From MPNP01 sp963668325 (GTDB taxonomy: Bacteria > Pseudomonadota > Alphaproteobacteria > Rhodobacterales > Rhodobacteraceae): a stretch of 64,000 bases of DNA. The notes under the pieces were generated by a model. The model ran no database searches, was not told the DNA's origin, and was given only the letters and a program-made list of their open reading frames with translations. Made by a program: the position numbers and the translations under genes. Shown here piece after piece: positions 18,808 through 29,045 of the stretch (positions within the stretch are counted from its first letter, which is position 1; every line of letters begins with the position of its first letter). The stretch covers positions 1,550,001 to 1,614,000 of the forward strand of contig OY764222.1 in NCBI GenBank assembly GCA_963668325.1, written 5' to 3'.

Positions 18808-19644
18808 ATGAATAATGATAAATTTTTAAATGGACGAGTTGCTTTTGTAACTGGGGGATTAACAGGTCAAGGCCTGGCTATTGCCAAATCATTGGCTAGC
18901 CATGGAGCAAATGTTCTTGCTGGATCGTATATCAAAGAGCATTTAACGAGCTTTGTGGATGCCTCTCATTATCCAAGTAGTTCTGAAATGTCAGGTATCA
19001 AAAAACAACTGGCAAAATATGGTACTGACATTGTTGTCTCCCATCTTGATGTTAGAGAACAAGCTCATATTGACCACATAGTAGATCTTGCTGTAAAGCG
19101 TTTTGGGAAAATAGATATATTGGTAAATGCTGCTGGAATAACGGTTGAACAGGGCGTTTGTGACCATCCTGAGGAACTCTGGCAAAAAGTAATATCTACA
19201 AATCTTACCGGCCCTTTCAGAACCATCAGATCATGTTTACCGTTAATGATAAAAAATCGGTGGGGAAGAATTATCAATCTTGGCTCTACAGCAGCATCAG
19301 TTGGCTGGGCCCATAATCCCGCTTATTGTTCATCCAAGGCTGGACTTCTTGGTTTAACAAGATGTGTCGCTCTTGAGGGGGCTCCACACAATGTTACTTG
19401 TGTTATGATTTCTCCAACTTGGGTTGAAACAGAACTTATGAGGCAAAATTTAAACCAAATTGCTGCAAATGAAGGTAAGGAAAGAGATCACGGTGCATTA
19501 AAAAAGGAAATTATTTCAAAGAATCCACAAGGAAGAATGATTCAACCAAATGAAATTGCATCTTTGGCTGCTCACCTTTGCAGAAACGATTCAATGGGAA
19601 TAACAGGAGAAAATATTCAGGTAACTGGTGGAGCCCTTTGGTAA
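18808..19644 (+). CDS. SDR-family NAD(P)-dependent oxidoreductase
   Basis: A 278-residue short-chain dehydrogenase. The cofactor motif TGGLTGQG is near residues 15-22, NAAG near 108-111, the catalytic Ser in NLGSTAAS and the catalytic YCSSK. A longer than usual loop after the second beta strand (EHLTSFVDASHYPSSSEMSG) sets it slightly apart. I chose the ATG at 18808, preceded by AAAGGGG; the open frame extends 20 codons upstream. The substrate is unknown. It lies 96 bases before the betaine-type importer. Confidence 0.82.
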   Translation: MNNDKFLNGRVAFVTGGLTGQGLAIAKSLASHGANVLAGSYIKEHLTSFVDASHYPSSSEMSGIKKQLAKYGTDIVVSHLDVREQAHIDHIVDLAVKRFGKIDILVNAAGITVEQGVCDHPEELWQKVISTNLTGPFRTIRSCLPLMIKNRWGRIINLGSTAASVGWAHNPAYCSSKAGLLGLTRCVALEGAPHNVTCVMISPTWVETELMRQNLNQIAANEGKERDHGALKKEIISKNPQGRMIQPNEIASLAAHLCRNDSMGITGENIQVTGGALW

Positions 19645-19740
19645 ATAATTATTTTTTGTTGGAAAATTTACCTTTTTTTGAAAACTTTCTATACATTGAA
19701 ACATTGAACAAAAATTGGAATTATTAATAAGGAGGCTGAA

Positions 19741-20724
19741 ATGTTTTCCCAAAAAATCTCGAAAGTGGTCTTGTCCATTCTTGTTGCTGGTGGATTTTTT
19801 CTCTCAACCCTACAGGTAAATTCAGAAGACCTTGGAGACGTTGATTCTCCAATCAAACTGGCAATTAATGAGTGGACAGGCCAACATGTTTCCACCCATA
19901 TAGCCGGTCAATTGCTTGAAAAGCTAGGATATTCAGTTGAATATGTTAATGCTGGGAACTATCCGCAATTCCAAGCATTGGCAGATGGTGACATTCACGC
20001 CACAATGGAAGGGTGGACCAATAACCTTGGGGATATTTACCCGGTTAAAAAAGCTGAAGGCACTATCGTAGATATTGGCCCACTAGGGTTGGATGCAGGT
20101 GAAGGCTGGGTGTACTTGAAATTCATGGAAGACATGTGTCCGGGTCTACCAGCATGGGAAGCAATGAATGAGTGTGCAGAAAATCTGGTGACTCCCGAAA
20201 CTCTTCCTATGGGCAGGTTCATAGCATATCCAGCCGATTGGGGGAATAGGTCTGAGTTGATAATCGATGCCCTCGATTTGAACTACAAAGCCGTACCAGG
20301 TGGCACGGAAGGCGCTATGGTAGCTGAAATCAAAGCTGCTGACGCTGCCCAAAAGCCAATTTTCATGATGTTTTGGCAACCCCATTATGTTTTTGCTGAA
20401 ATAGGGGAAACAGGGTGGGTTGAATTACCAGCTTACGAAGAAGGTTGTGATACTGACCCCGCTTGGGGAATGAATCCAGATGCAACTCATGATTGTGGAG
20501 TATTCAAACCCGAGACCATGAAAATTGCCTGGTCAGGTTTCCAGGAACGATGGCCAGCTGCCTGGAAGTTACTCTCCGCCTATCAACTTGATAATGCTTC
20601 CCAGGAAGCGATGATGTTTCAAATAGATGTTGATGGAGCAGATATCGTTGAGGTAACTGGCAAATGGCTAGAGGACAATGAAGACAGATGGAGTTCATGG
20701 GTATCCTCTGCAATGGGAGGGTAA
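19741..20724 (+). CDS. Glycine betaine/proline-type ABC transporter substrate-binding protein
   Basis: A 327-residue OpuAC/ProX-family periplasmic protein. The signal peptide spans about residues 1-28. Hallmarks are NEWTGQHVSTHIAGQLLEKLGY, WTNNLGDIYP, and aromatic residues that could form a quaternary-ammonium-binding cage (W in PADWGNRSEL and FWQPHYVF). Three pairs of Cys (MCP..NEC, GCD..DCG) may form disulfides. An AAGGAGG ribosome-binding site precedes the ATG. The ATPase and permease follow at once. The exact ligand (betaine, proline betaine, choline or another) is not decided by sequence. Confidence 0.86.
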   Translation: MFSQKISKVVLSILVAGGFFLSTLQVNSEDLGDVDSPIKLAINEWTGQHVSTHIAGQLLEKLGYSVEYVNAGNYPQFQALADGDIHATMEGWTNNLGDIYPVKKAEGTIVDIGPLGLDAGEGWVYLKFMEDMCPGLPAWEAMNECAENLVTPETLPMGRFIAYPADWGNRSELIIDALDLNYKAVPGGTEGAMVAEIKAADAAQKPIFMMFWQPHYVFAEIGETGWVELPAYEEGCDTDPAWGMNPDATHDCGVFKPETMKIAWSGFQERWPAAWKLLSAYQLDNASQEAMMFQIDVDGADIVEVTGKWLEDNEDRWSSWVSSAMGG

Positions 20725-20725
20725 T

Positions 20726-20755
20726 CCCTGGTCCAGGGCCTTACCAAAGGTAGGC
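20726..20755 (+). promoter_or_regulatory. Tandem mRNA hairpins after the binding-protein gene
   Basis: Directly after the stop codon CCCTGG (20726-20731) faces CCAGGG (20733-20738). Then GCCT-T-ACC (about 20738-20745) pairs with GGTAGGC (20749-20755) around an AAA loop. The two structures partly compete. There is no T-tract. Their place between the binding-protein gene and the ATPase gene parallels the glpV-glpS hairpin and suggests mRNA stabilisation or attenuation (inference). Confidence 0.5.
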
Positions 20756-20798
20756 TCTTGAATTCAAATTTGAAAATCAAAGCAGAGGGCATGATTTG

Positions 20799-21851
20799 AT
20801 GCCTTCTGCCGATTCCGTGAAATTAAGTTGTGAAGGCCTTTGGAAGGTTTATGGAAACCATCCAGAACAATATTTTACGGAAGGTATTGACAGTATCAAT
20901 GTTGGAGAAAAACTTCATCAGTTAAGAGATGGCGGCAATATAGTTGCCTGCGGTGACGTCAAGTTTGACATTACTGCCGGATCAATATTTATCATAATGG
21001 GCCTTTCCGGTTCAGGCAAATCAACCGTTTTGAGGTGTTTATCCCGTTTGGTTGAACCTACTTTCGGTCGAGTGAAATTGGACGGAATTGATCTGTTAAA
21101 TCAAGGTCCAAAAGAAATGATTGAGATTCGGCGTCATAAGATGGGGATGGTTTTCCAGAATTTTGGTCTTCTTCCACATCTAAATGTCCTGGAAAACGTT
21201 GCCTTTCCGCTTAAGGCTCAGGGCAAATCAAAAAAGGAAAGATTGGCCAGGGCGAATCATATGATCGATCTTGTCGGTTTGGAAGGAAGAGAATCATCCT
21301 ATCCCCATCAATTATCAGGTGGCCAGCAACAGAGAGTGGGAATTGCCAGATCTCTGGCTGCCGAACCTGAGGTATGGTTTCTTGATGAGCCTTTCTCTGC
21401 TCTGGATCCATTAATCAGAACTCAAATGCAGGATGAATTCCTTCGTTTACAAAGGCAATTGAATAAAACTATCGTTTTTGTAACCCATGATTTTCATGAA
21501 GCACTGAGGTTGGCGGATAACATTTGTATAATGAAAGATGGGCAGGTGGTTCAGATAGGTACCCCCAGTGAAATTGTTCTTGCGCCTGCTGATGAATATG
21601 TCGAAAAATTCACCGGAGAAGTTCCCTTGTGGAAAATCATTGAAGCCCAATCCATCATGGATCCGCCTGATGGCAAGGTTTCAGATCGACCCTCGGTCAA
21701 ACCCGATACTCTTCTTGAAGAGGTGATGCGATTGTTTGATGGCAAGACCGAGGAAGTTCAAATTGTTAATGAGTCAGGGGAATGTTGTGGTGTTTTGACA
21801 CCGGTTAGTATTATCAGGGCACTTTATCGGGACGAAAAGAAGGATAGCTGA
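20799..21851 (+). CDS. Quaternary amine ABC transporter ATP-binding protein (ProV/OpuAA type)
   Basis: A 350-residue ABC ATPase. Walker A GLSGSGKS, signature LSGGQQQRVGIARSL, Walker B VWFLDEPFSALD and the switch His in VTHDFHEAL are all intact. The N-terminus has the ProV-type extension (LWKVYGNHPEQ) and the C-terminal 50 residues resemble a single CBS-like stretch (VSIIRALYRDE). The ATG at 20799 was chosen over a TTG one codon earlier. It energises uptake through the fused permease that follows 40 bases downstream. Confidence 0.9.
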   Translation: MPSADSVKLSCEGLWKVYGNHPEQYFTEGIDSINVGEKLHQLRDGGNIVACGDVKFDITAGSIFIIMGLSGSGKSTVLRCLSRLVEPTFGRVKLDGIDLLNQGPKEMIEIRRHKMGMVFQNFGLLPHLNVLENVAFPLKAQGKSKKERLARANHMIDLVGLEGRESSYPHQLSGGQQQRVGIARSLAAEPEVWFLDEPFSALDPLIRTQMQDEFLRLQRQLNKTIVFVTHDFHEALRLADNICIMKDGQVVQIGTPSEIVLAPADEYVEKFTGEVPLWKIIEAQSIMDPPDGKVSDRPSVKPDTLLEEVMRLFDGKTEEVQIVNESGECCGVLTPVSIIRALYRDEKKDS

Positions 21852-21891
21852 TCAAATCCGAACAGGATTTACTTCGGTTAAGTAAATTACA

Positions 21892-23940
21892 GTGTTTGCA
21901 GAAAAGAGATTATTGCCGATTTTGTGGGGCGGTGTTCTATTTTTATCAGCAATCGTAATGGTCTTGGGAACAGACCTTGAATGGTTGATCGTTTTCCCGG
22001 AATCCCTCCATGTTCCCATAGACGAATACCTAGACTGGGTCATGCTTGGCTTTGTTGATCTTTTCAAGTGGCTATTCAGAATCTTAAGTCGTGTTCTGGA
22101 GTGGCCCATGAGGGGGGTTCAAGGATTTTTGGGTTGGCTTCCCTGGTTAACCTTTGCTTCCCTGGCTACCTTTATTGCTTGGCAAGGGGGAGGAAGAAAG
22201 ACTGGAATTCTTACGCTTGTGCTGCTCTTGTATATCGTAATTGTAGGTTATTGGTATGAAGGCATAAATACCCTCTCGTTAGTAATAATTTGTATTCCAT
22301 TGGCTGTATTGTTTGGTTTTGTGCTTGGTGTATGGGGTCATAAATCTCCCAAGGCAAATGTTGTTATTCAGACAGCACTTGACTTTATGCAGACGATACC
22401 TGCCTTTGCCTATCTCATACCAATATTGCTATTGTTTGGGTTCGGACCTGTCGTTGGGCTTATCGCCAGTGTTATCTTTGCAATACCTCCCATGGTACGA
22501 AATACGATCCTGGGATTAAATAGAGTTCCACCAGAGATTAGAGAATCAGGTACAATGTCTGGTTGTACACCTAGGCAAAGATTTTGGTGGGTAGAAGTTC
22601 CAACTGCCTTTCCCCAGATGTTGATAGGCGTTAATCAGACAACCATGGCTGCATTGGGAATGGTCATTATTGCAGCAATTATTGGTGGATTTGAAGATAT
22701 TGGCTGGGAGGTCCTGGGGAGATTGAGAAAGGCCCAATTTGGCCAGAGTATTCTGGCAGGTATGGTCATTGTTTGCCTGGCAATAATTTTAGACCGGGTA
22801 ACACTGGCCTACGCAAAAAGGCAGCTTCCTACGGAAAGCCATTCCGGGTTAAGGTTAATAGAATTTGTCATTGGGTTTATTGGTATTGCTCTGGTTTCCT
22901 ATTTCATAGCAATCATTATCGAACCCTTTAAGGTTTGGCCGAAAACCCTGGAATTCTATCCGGCGGATGCCATGAATACACTTGTATTCAATATCATTGC
23001 CAATTTTGGGGATATCCTGGAAACCTCAAAAAATCAGATGCAATATTTTGTTCTTCTACCGGTAAAACTTGGATTTATCAGATCAATTTTTCCGATCACC
23101 TGGGGCTTTGCACTAACACCAGCAATTATTGGGATTTATTGGTTTATAATTTTTATGGGGTCTCTATCTGCACTTTATTTTCGAAACTGGAAATTAAGTG
23201 TGGCAATCCCGTTAATCGCGGGCATTCTCTATTTTGGTATAACAGGCGTGTCCTGGGTAGTATATCTGACTGTTCTACCCCTGTTTGCTTATTCCCTTGG
23301 AGGATTTAGAGTTACATTATTTGTTACCGGTTCGCTAATCTTTCTAATGGTGTCAGGCATTTGGGTACCTGCTCTTATTTCAATTTATCTTTGTTTCGTG
23401 GCGGTAGCAATTTGCCTTATATTCGGTGGCTTGATAGGAATTTGGGCTTCAACATCCGACCGGGTTTCGGCCATAATCCGACCCATCAATGATACCTTGC
23501 AGACCTTACCCCAATTTGTCCTACTCATTCCAGCGGTTATGTTCTTCCGGGTTGGAGATTTTACGGCTTTATTGGCTATTGTCGCCTATGCAATTGTTCC
23601 AATGATAAGATATACGGAACAAGGCTTGAGAACCGTATCTCCGACGGCAATTGAAGCTGGTGTAACGAGTGGTTGTACTCCCTCCCAAATATTTTGGCAA
23701 ATCAAACTAAATCTTGCTCTTCCCCAGATATTGGTAGGGATCAATCAAACCACACTTTTTGGGCTAAATATGTTGGTTATCGCGGCTCTGGTAGGAACAA
23801 CAGGCCTGGGTCAGCAAATTTATCTGGCTTTAAGCAAGGTAGATGCAGGAGGTGGAATAGTGGCTGGACTTGGTATGGCTCTTATTGCCATGTCGGCCGA
23901 TCGCATGATGAAGGCGTACATAAAAAAAAGAACAAGTTAA
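21892..23940 (+). CDS. Quaternary amine ABC transporter permease, tandem-fused ProW type
   Basis: A 682-residue membrane protein with two ProW-like permease domains in one chain. The two EAA loops are IRESGTMSGCTPRQRFWWV (around residue 220) and IEAGVTSGCTPSQIFWQIK (around residue 590). Each is followed by a near-identical context (PQMLIGVNQTT and PQILVGINQTT), showing an ancient internal duplication. About 14-16 hydrophobic helices are visible. The likely start is GTG at 21892; no ATG fits better. The fusion replaces a permease homodimer. Confidence 0.87.
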   Translation: MFAEKRLLPILWGGVLFLSAIVMVLGTDLEWLIVFPESLHVPIDEYLDWVMLGFVDLFKWLFRILSRVLEWPMRGVQGFLGWLPWLTFASLATFIAWQGGGRKTGILTLVLLLYIVIVGYWYEGINTLSLVIICIPLAVLFGFVLGVWGHKSPKANVVIQTALDFMQTIPAFAYLIPILLLFGFGPVVGLIASVIFAIPPMVRNTILGLNRVPPEIRESGTMSGCTPRQRFWWVEVPTAFPQMLIGVNQTTMAALGMVIIAAIIGGFEDIGWEVLGRLRKAQFGQSILAGMVIVCLAIILDRVTLAYAKRQLPTESHSGLRLIEFVIGFIGIALVSYFIAIIIEPFKVWPKTLEFYPADAMNTLVFNIIANFGDILETSKNQMQYFVLLPVKLGFIRSIFPITWGFALTPAIIGIYWFIIFMGSLSALYFRNWKLSVAIPLIAGILYFGITGVSWVVYLTVLPLFAYSLGGFRVTLFVTGSLIFLMVSGIWVPALISIYLCFVAVAICLIFGGLIGIWASTSDRVSAIIRPINDTLQTLPQFVLLIPAVMFFRVGDFTALLAIVAYAIVPMIRYTEQGLRTVSPTAIEAGVTSGCTPSQIFWQIKLNLALPQILVGINQTTLFGLNMLVIAALVGTTGLGQQIYLALSKVDAGGGIVAGLGMALIAMSADRMMKAYIKKRTS

Positions 23941-24047
23941 TTACCTTCTTTTTTCTTCCATTTACAAAAAAGTTACCTAATCCTTGTGATTGATGAAACA
24001 AAGAATTCAGAAGCGAACTAATTCATTGATAAATTGGGTAGTATGAG

Positions 24048-26198
24048 ATGCCGATAGCCCGACCTTTGGTAGCAGGTATTGATGCTGGCGGTACAATGAC
24101 AGATACCATTTTGGTGGATGAATTCGGAACATTCACCATAGGCAAGGCTGCCACAACCCCAAAACTTGAATCCATCGGATTTCTTGAATCAGCAATCGAA
24201 GCATCTGATTATCGGGGTTTATCAATCCAAGCAATGTTTGCGAGTGTAGAGGTTGTCCTTTATACAGGTACCGGGATGCTGAATGTACTGCTCTCCCGGA
24301 CAGGTAGAAACATAGGTCTCATCACGACCAAGGGGATTGAGGACATGGTTCTGATGGGTAGAGGTTTGCAATCCTGGGGAGATTATTCCTATGCTGATCG
24401 GTTGCACGCTGTTACCCATCATCATCCGACTCCGCTGGTTACAAGAAGGAATACCCTGGGAGTAACTGGCAGAATTGATCATATGGGTGATGAAATCATT
24501 CCCCTGTATGAACACGAAGTAGAACAAGCTGTAAATACCCTATTGGATAGGGAAGTGGAGGTTATCTGTATCTGCTTTCTATTTTCCCAGGTCAATTCCT
24601 CCCATGAGAGCTTGGCAGAAGAGATTGCCCGCTCAATCATTACTCGTCGAAAAGCCACCACCGAATTGTTGTGCAGCAATCAGGTTAGACCAGTAATCAG
24701 GGAGCAATCAAGGTTGAATTCACTGTTGATTGAGGCCTACGCTACGGGTGGAGGCAGAAAACAATTAAAAAGTATTGAAAAAGTGGCCAGGGAAAATGGC
24801 TATAGGTTTGGGGTTCAAACTCTTCAGTCATTTGGTGGCCTGACTTCCATTAATCATCCCAATCTTCATGAAACGATGATTTCCGGCCCAATAGGGGGTG
24901 TACTTGGGGCCAGATACATTAGTCAGATTATCGAAAATGATTCGCTCGTGGTTTCAGATCTTGGTGGCACCAGTTTTGATATGGGCATCATATCAAAGGG
25001 CCAAATCAGGATTGATCAGGAGCCTTTGATAGGGAGATTCAAGTTAAATCTGCCCCTGATTGCCATGGATACCATTGGTGCTGGAGCTGGCATGCATGTC
25101 AAGGTAGATCCCTTGACAAGGAAAGTGAGTTTGGGTCCTGAAAGTGCAGGCTCCGAACCGGGACCTATTTGTTTTGGTAAGGGAAATCTTATACCGACAA
25201 TTTGTGATTGCAATGCCATTTTAGGAAGATTGAATCCTGACTATTTTCTAGGTGGTAAGGTTAAATTGAATGTTGATCTGGCCTATGAAAATTTCAAGAA
25301 AAGCTGTGCTGATGTTCTCGGTTTAAGTAATGTTTACGATGTAGCTGAGGGCATGATTAACATGTTGGATTCGGAGGCAGGTATTGCGCTTAGAAGGATG
25401 CTGTCAGCCCAGGGAATACATCCTTCTGAGTATACACTGTTGTCCTACGGTGGTTCTGGCCCCTTGCATCTTGGTGGTTATAGCCGAGGGATTGGTTTCA
25501 AGGATATCATTACCTTTCAATTTGCAGCGGCTTTTTCGGCCTTTGGGTGTACTACCGCAGACTATCAAAAACGATTTAGCCAATCAGTGCATTTGGACAT
25601 ACCCATTAATTCCAGAACAGTTGAAACCGAAGATATCATCGTAACAATCAATGATATTTGGGAGCGCTTGAGGAAGACAGCACTCGACCAAATGGTTTCC
25701 GAAGGCCATCCCAAAGAAAAGGTTGGGTTTCAACCATTTCTCCTCATGCGCTATACGGGACAACTTGAGGATGTAGAGGTTTATTCCCCGATAGACAGGG
25801 TCAGGAATGAAGAGGATCTCAATCTGGTCGTCTCGACCTTCAGGAATATCTATAAAAGTATCAATCGAAGCGTATCGGATTATGGCCAAAACAGTGTTTC
25901 GGTAATGGAAATGGGCATGATAGCATCTGTCGAAAAAATCAAACCCCGACTAATTAAATCCAAGTTGGGTAAATCCAAACCCCCAAACAAGGCTTTCAAG
26001 GGACATCGGGATGTCTATTTTGATGGCAACTGGGCCAAAACCTCCCTTTGGGAGATGGATGACATTCTCCCAGGTAACGAAATCAAGGGCCCTGCTATTA
26101 TTGAACATCCTGCGACAACTCTTGTTATTCATCCCGGGGATCAAGTTGTCATGGATGAATGGTCAATGCTCCATTACCGGCACCACCAGGGTAGTTGA
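24048..26198 (+). CDS. Hydantoinase A/acetone carboxylase beta-subunit-like protein
   Basis: A 716-residue protein of the hydantoinase/oxoprolinase A family. It has the ATP-binding actin-like features GIDAGGTMTDTILVD at the N-terminus, SDLGGTSFDMG near 305 and GAGAGMHVKVD near 345. Subunits of this type activate a substrate with ATP for hydrolysis or carboxylation. The third gene of the operon encodes a gamma-like subunit, which points to the acetone/acetophenone carboxylase branch rather than 5-oxoprolinase. The substrate is unknown. It ends 3 bases before the next gene. Confidence 0.85.
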   Translation: MPIARPLVAGIDAGGTMTDTILVDEFGTFTIGKAATTPKLESIGFLESAIEASDYRGLSIQAMFASVEVVLYTGTGMLNVLLSRTGRNIGLITTKGIEDMVLMGRGLQSWGDYSYADRLHAVTHHHPTPLVTRRNTLGVTGRIDHMGDEIIPLYEHEVEQAVNTLLDREVEVICICFLFSQVNSSHESLAEEIARSIITRRKATTELLCSNQVRPVIREQSRLNSLLIEAYATGGGRKQLKSIEKVARENGYRFGVQTLQSFGGLTSINHPNLHETMISGPIGGVLGARYISQIIENDSLVVSDLGGTSFDMGIISKGQIRIDQEPLIGRFKLNLPLIAMDTIGAGAGMHVKVDPLTRKVSLGPESAGSEPGPICFGKGNLIPTICDCNAILGRLNPDYFLGGKVKLNVDLAYENFKKSCADVLGLSNVYDVAEGMINMLDSEAGIALRRMLSAQGIHPSEYTLLSYGGSGPLHLGGYSRGIGFKDIITFQFAAAFSAFGCTTADYQKRFSQSVHLDIPINSRTVETEDIIVTINDIWERLRKTALDQMVSEGHPKEKVGFQPFLLMRYTGQLEDVEVYSPIDRVRNEEDLNLVVSTFRNIYKSINRSVSDYGQNSVSVMEMGMIASVEKIKPRLIKSKLGKSKPPNKAFKGHRDVYFDGNWAKTSLWEMDDILPGNEIKGPAIIEHPATTLVIHPGDQVVMDEWSMLHYRHHQGS

Positions 26199-26201
26199 TA
26201 A

Positions 26202-28415
26202 ATGACTGAGACCGTTTCCACCTTTAGCTTGCGAAATCGCCTGGAAGAAAGTGAAGATCTTCTAACTGAGACAGGTTGTTATGATGGCATAACTACGCTG
26301 GAGTGTAGAGATCAGGATCCCCTGAAATTTGAGACAATCCACATGAAATTGCGGGCAGGGTGTGTATCTGCCAGAGAAATTGCCCGGCGAATTTCAGCCT
26401 CTCCCGGGGTACGTGAAGTGGGTGAAATGGTAGCTGCCATTTATACACCTGAAGGAGATGCTATTGCGATCTCGAATGGGATTATGGTTCATGTCCACAC
26501 GATGAGTCGGTTCATCAAGTGGATGATCAAAAATGATTACGAGGATGATCCTGGCATCAATCCCGGTGATATTTTTGCCAATAATGATGCTTTTATCGGA
26601 ACTGTTCAGGTTCCGGATGTTATGGATGTTGTGCCAATTTTCCATGAAGGAACCCTCGTCGGTTGGGCCGGGGCTGTATGCCATGAATTGGAGGCTGGAG
26701 GAATAACTCCAGGCGGTGATGTTGCCTTGGCCCAGGAACGATTTGGCGAAGGTTTGTTCATCTGTGCTGAAAAAATTGGATTAAACGATAAAATTCGTAG
26801 GGATTATGTCATACGATGTGAACGTAATCTTCGGATGCCCATATATTGGATTCTGGATGAGCAAGCCAAGGTTGCTGCCTGTTTTTCGATGCGAGAAAGA
26901 GTGTTGGAACTGATTGAAGAGATCGGAGTCGATTTTTACCAAAAAATCACTAAGGAATTTATTGAGGAAGGGAGAAGAACCCAATTAGCAAGGGTTCGGC
27001 AGCTGACAGTGCCTGGAACTTACAAGTCCAATACGTTTTATGGTCATGTTACCAAAGGGAAACCAGGCTTTCAGCCACTTGGTGACCCTGATTGGCTATA
27101 TTCGATCCCAATGAAAATGGATATCCAGTTGGATGGGAAAATCATATTAGATTTTGAAGGTGCACAACCTTGGGGCTACCATTCCATGAACTGTACACCG
27201 GCAGGTATGGATGGGGGTATGTTTGTTACCCTTACCCAGCATATGAATTTTGAAGGTTTGGTTAATGATGGTGCATGGTTAGCTACTAAATTGAAATTAC
27301 CAAAAGGTACATGGACCAATCCAGATAGTGAATTTTGCGCAACAGCAACCTCTTGGGCATTATTATTACCGGCCTTCGGTTCCTTTCAAAGGATGTTATC
27401 ACGTGGATTTTTGGCCCGTGGATTTTTGGAAGAAGTATTTGTCGGTCAGGTCAACAGCCCCATGATAGAAATGGGGGGCACCAGCCAGTACGGCAAGCCG
27501 TTTGGTATCGCTCACTTTGAATGTGCTGCGGCTGGTTCTGGTGCATTGGCCATCAAGGATGGGCTTGATACCGCCTATGTAGGGTGGAATCCAGAATCAG
27601 ATATGGGAAATATTGAAATTTGGGAATTGGACATGCCCATGGTTTATTTGGGTAGATCAATTCTGCCAAATTCCGGTGGTGCAGGGAAATACCGTGGCGG
27701 CAATGCCTTTATGTCAACCTGGGTCATCAATAAATCACCCGAAGTTAGAATTGTTACTTCAGAACACTCCTCACGGGTGTTTGACAATGCTGGAATGTGT
27801 GGCGGATATCCTGCACCAACTTGTCAGAAACACAGGGTAGTCAGGAATTCCAATATTTATGAAAGGGCAGACAAGCGAAAGCCGCTTGCCCATTCGACCG
27901 GCCTAAGTCAGGATGAGTTGGAATTAAACTTTCAGGGTAACCATCAAGTTATCGAAGGTCCACATATTACGGCACCGATGAAAGAGGGAGATATATTCAC
28001 TCATTCCTATAATGGTGGAGGCGGGTATGGTGACCCGCTCGAAAGGGACCCGATCCTTGTTCTGGATGATATTTTGCAGGGACAATCTTCCCAGATTCAT
28101 GGGGAGAAGGTCCATGGTGTAAGGTTTTCAGGTACCCAAGAAAATGAAAATCTGGCGATTGATCTTCCAAAGACATTGGAGGCTAGAAAGCAATTGAGAT
28201 CTGAAAGGCTTCGAAAGGCTGTCCCAGTGGCTGATTGGTTTGATGCTGAAATATCAAAAGTAATGAAGGGTTCTTTTTCACCAGAAGTCGTGAAAATGTA
28301 TCGTGCCGCAATGAATCTCTCTGAGACCTTTGCTGAGGAGTACAGAGAATTTTGGCAACTTGACGATAGATTTACCTTCGAAGAGCCAGAGAAGGAGGAT
28401 GTTCACTATGGGTAA
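26202..28415 (+). CDS. Hydantoinase B/acetone carboxylase alpha-subunit-like protein
   Basis: A 737-residue hydantoinase B/oxoprolinase family protein, visible in NDAFIGTVQVPDVMDVVPIF, GAVCHELEAGG, GGAGKYRGGNA and the glycine-rich end HSYNGGGGYGDPLERDP. This subunit carries the second catalytic half of the heteromeric enzyme. In acetone carboxylase the homologue binds the metal. It is the middle gene of three; the stop overlaps the start of the gamma-like gene by 8 bases. Confidence 0.86.
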   Translation: MTETVSTFSLRNRLEESEDLLTETGCYDGITTLECRDQDPLKFETIHMKLRAGCVSAREIARRISASPGVREVGEMVAAIYTPEGDAIAISNGIMVHVHTMSRFIKWMIKNDYEDDPGINPGDIFANNDAFIGTVQVPDVMDVVPIFHEGTLVGWAGAVCHELEAGGITPGGDVALAQERFGEGLFICAEKIGLNDKIRRDYVIRCERNLRMPIYWILDEQAKVAACFSMRERVLELIEEIGVDFYQKITKEFIEEGRRTQLARVRQLTVPGTYKSNTFYGHVTKGKPGFQPLGDPDWLYSIPMKMDIQLDGKIILDFEGAQPWGYHSMNCTPAGMDGGMFVTLTQHMNFEGLVNDGAWLATKLKLPKGTWTNPDSEFCATATSWALLLPAFGSFQRMLSRGFLARGFLEEVFVGQVNSPMIEMGGTSQYGKPFGIAHFECAAAGSGALAIKDGLDTAYVGWNPESDMGNIEIWELDMPMVYLGRSILPNSGGAGKYRGGNAFMSTWVINKSPEVRIVTSEHSSRVFDNAGMCGGYPAPTCQKHRVVRNSNIYERADKRKPLAHSTGLSQDELELNFQGNHQVIEGPHITAPMKEGDIFTHSYNGGGGYGDPLERDPILVLDDILQGQSSQIHGEKVHGVRFSGTQENENLAIDLPKTLEARKQLRSERLRKAVPVADWFDAEISKVMKGSFSPEVVKMYRAAMNLSETFAEEYREFWQLDDRFTFEEPEKEDVHYG

Positions 28416-28902
28416 CCACCAAATGGAAGAATATAAACTTCTGGTTGATGGGTTATTGCCCTGGCCTCAAACTAAAAACCTGATGAGTTCCTACAAGGAT
28501 AAGGACAGGTTTTTCAAAATCCTGGAAATTTACCAGGATAAGGTGAAGTGGAAGGATAGAATCCTCTTGCCGATAGGAGAGCATCTTTTCATCGTGCAAA
28601 AAAACAATCAGCAAATCGTGAAATGTACCTGTGGCTATGAATTCGGTGATTATAAGCAGAACTGGAAACTTCAATCGGCAATTCTGGTCAGAAATCAACA
28701 GGAGGATCTAGAAAGAATCTACCCCCACTCCGATGTCTGTGATCCTTCCTGGATGGAAATAAGGGAATTCATTTGCCCTGGTTGTGGTACCTTGCTGGAA
28801 GTTGAGGCATGTTCGCCTGGTTATCCCATTACTTTTGATTTTTGCCCCGATCTGGAAGGGTTTTATCAAGATTGGCTTGAATCCCCCATCCCGTCAGAGT
28901 AA
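28408..28902 (+). CDS. Acetone carboxylase gamma-subunit-like protein
   Basis: A 164-residue protein with two Cys pairs suited to zinc binding: CTC at residues 73-75 and CPGC at 123-126, plus Cys 135 in the VEACSPGYP end motif. This pattern and the length match the acetone carboxylase gamma family. I chose the ATG at 28408, with an AAGGAGG site about 10 bases upstream; the open frame reaches much further back inside hyuB. Its presence makes this operon a probable heterohexameric carboxylase rather than a simple hydantoinase. The substrate could be acetone, an aromatic ketone or a cyclic amide. Confidence 0.82.
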   Translation: MGNHQMEEYKLLVDGLLPWPQTKNLMSSYKDKDRFFKILEIYQDKVKWKDRILLPIGEHLFIVQKNNQQIVKCTCGYEFGDYKQNWKLQSAILVRNQQEDLERIYPHSDVCDPSWMEIREFICPGCGTLLEVEACSPGYPITFDFCPDLEGFYQDWLESPIPSE

Positions 28903-29045
28903 GCCCCTCTAAGAGCCTGTTCCATAAGTCCAGAAAGTAGCAAACGGTCTTGAATTCGTGTATGGTACGATCTCCAATTAAGGGCATCTCTTTGTTACCA
29001 TTTTCTGAGATCCCCTAATTTTCAAAAGTCAGTTTTTTAAATTTT

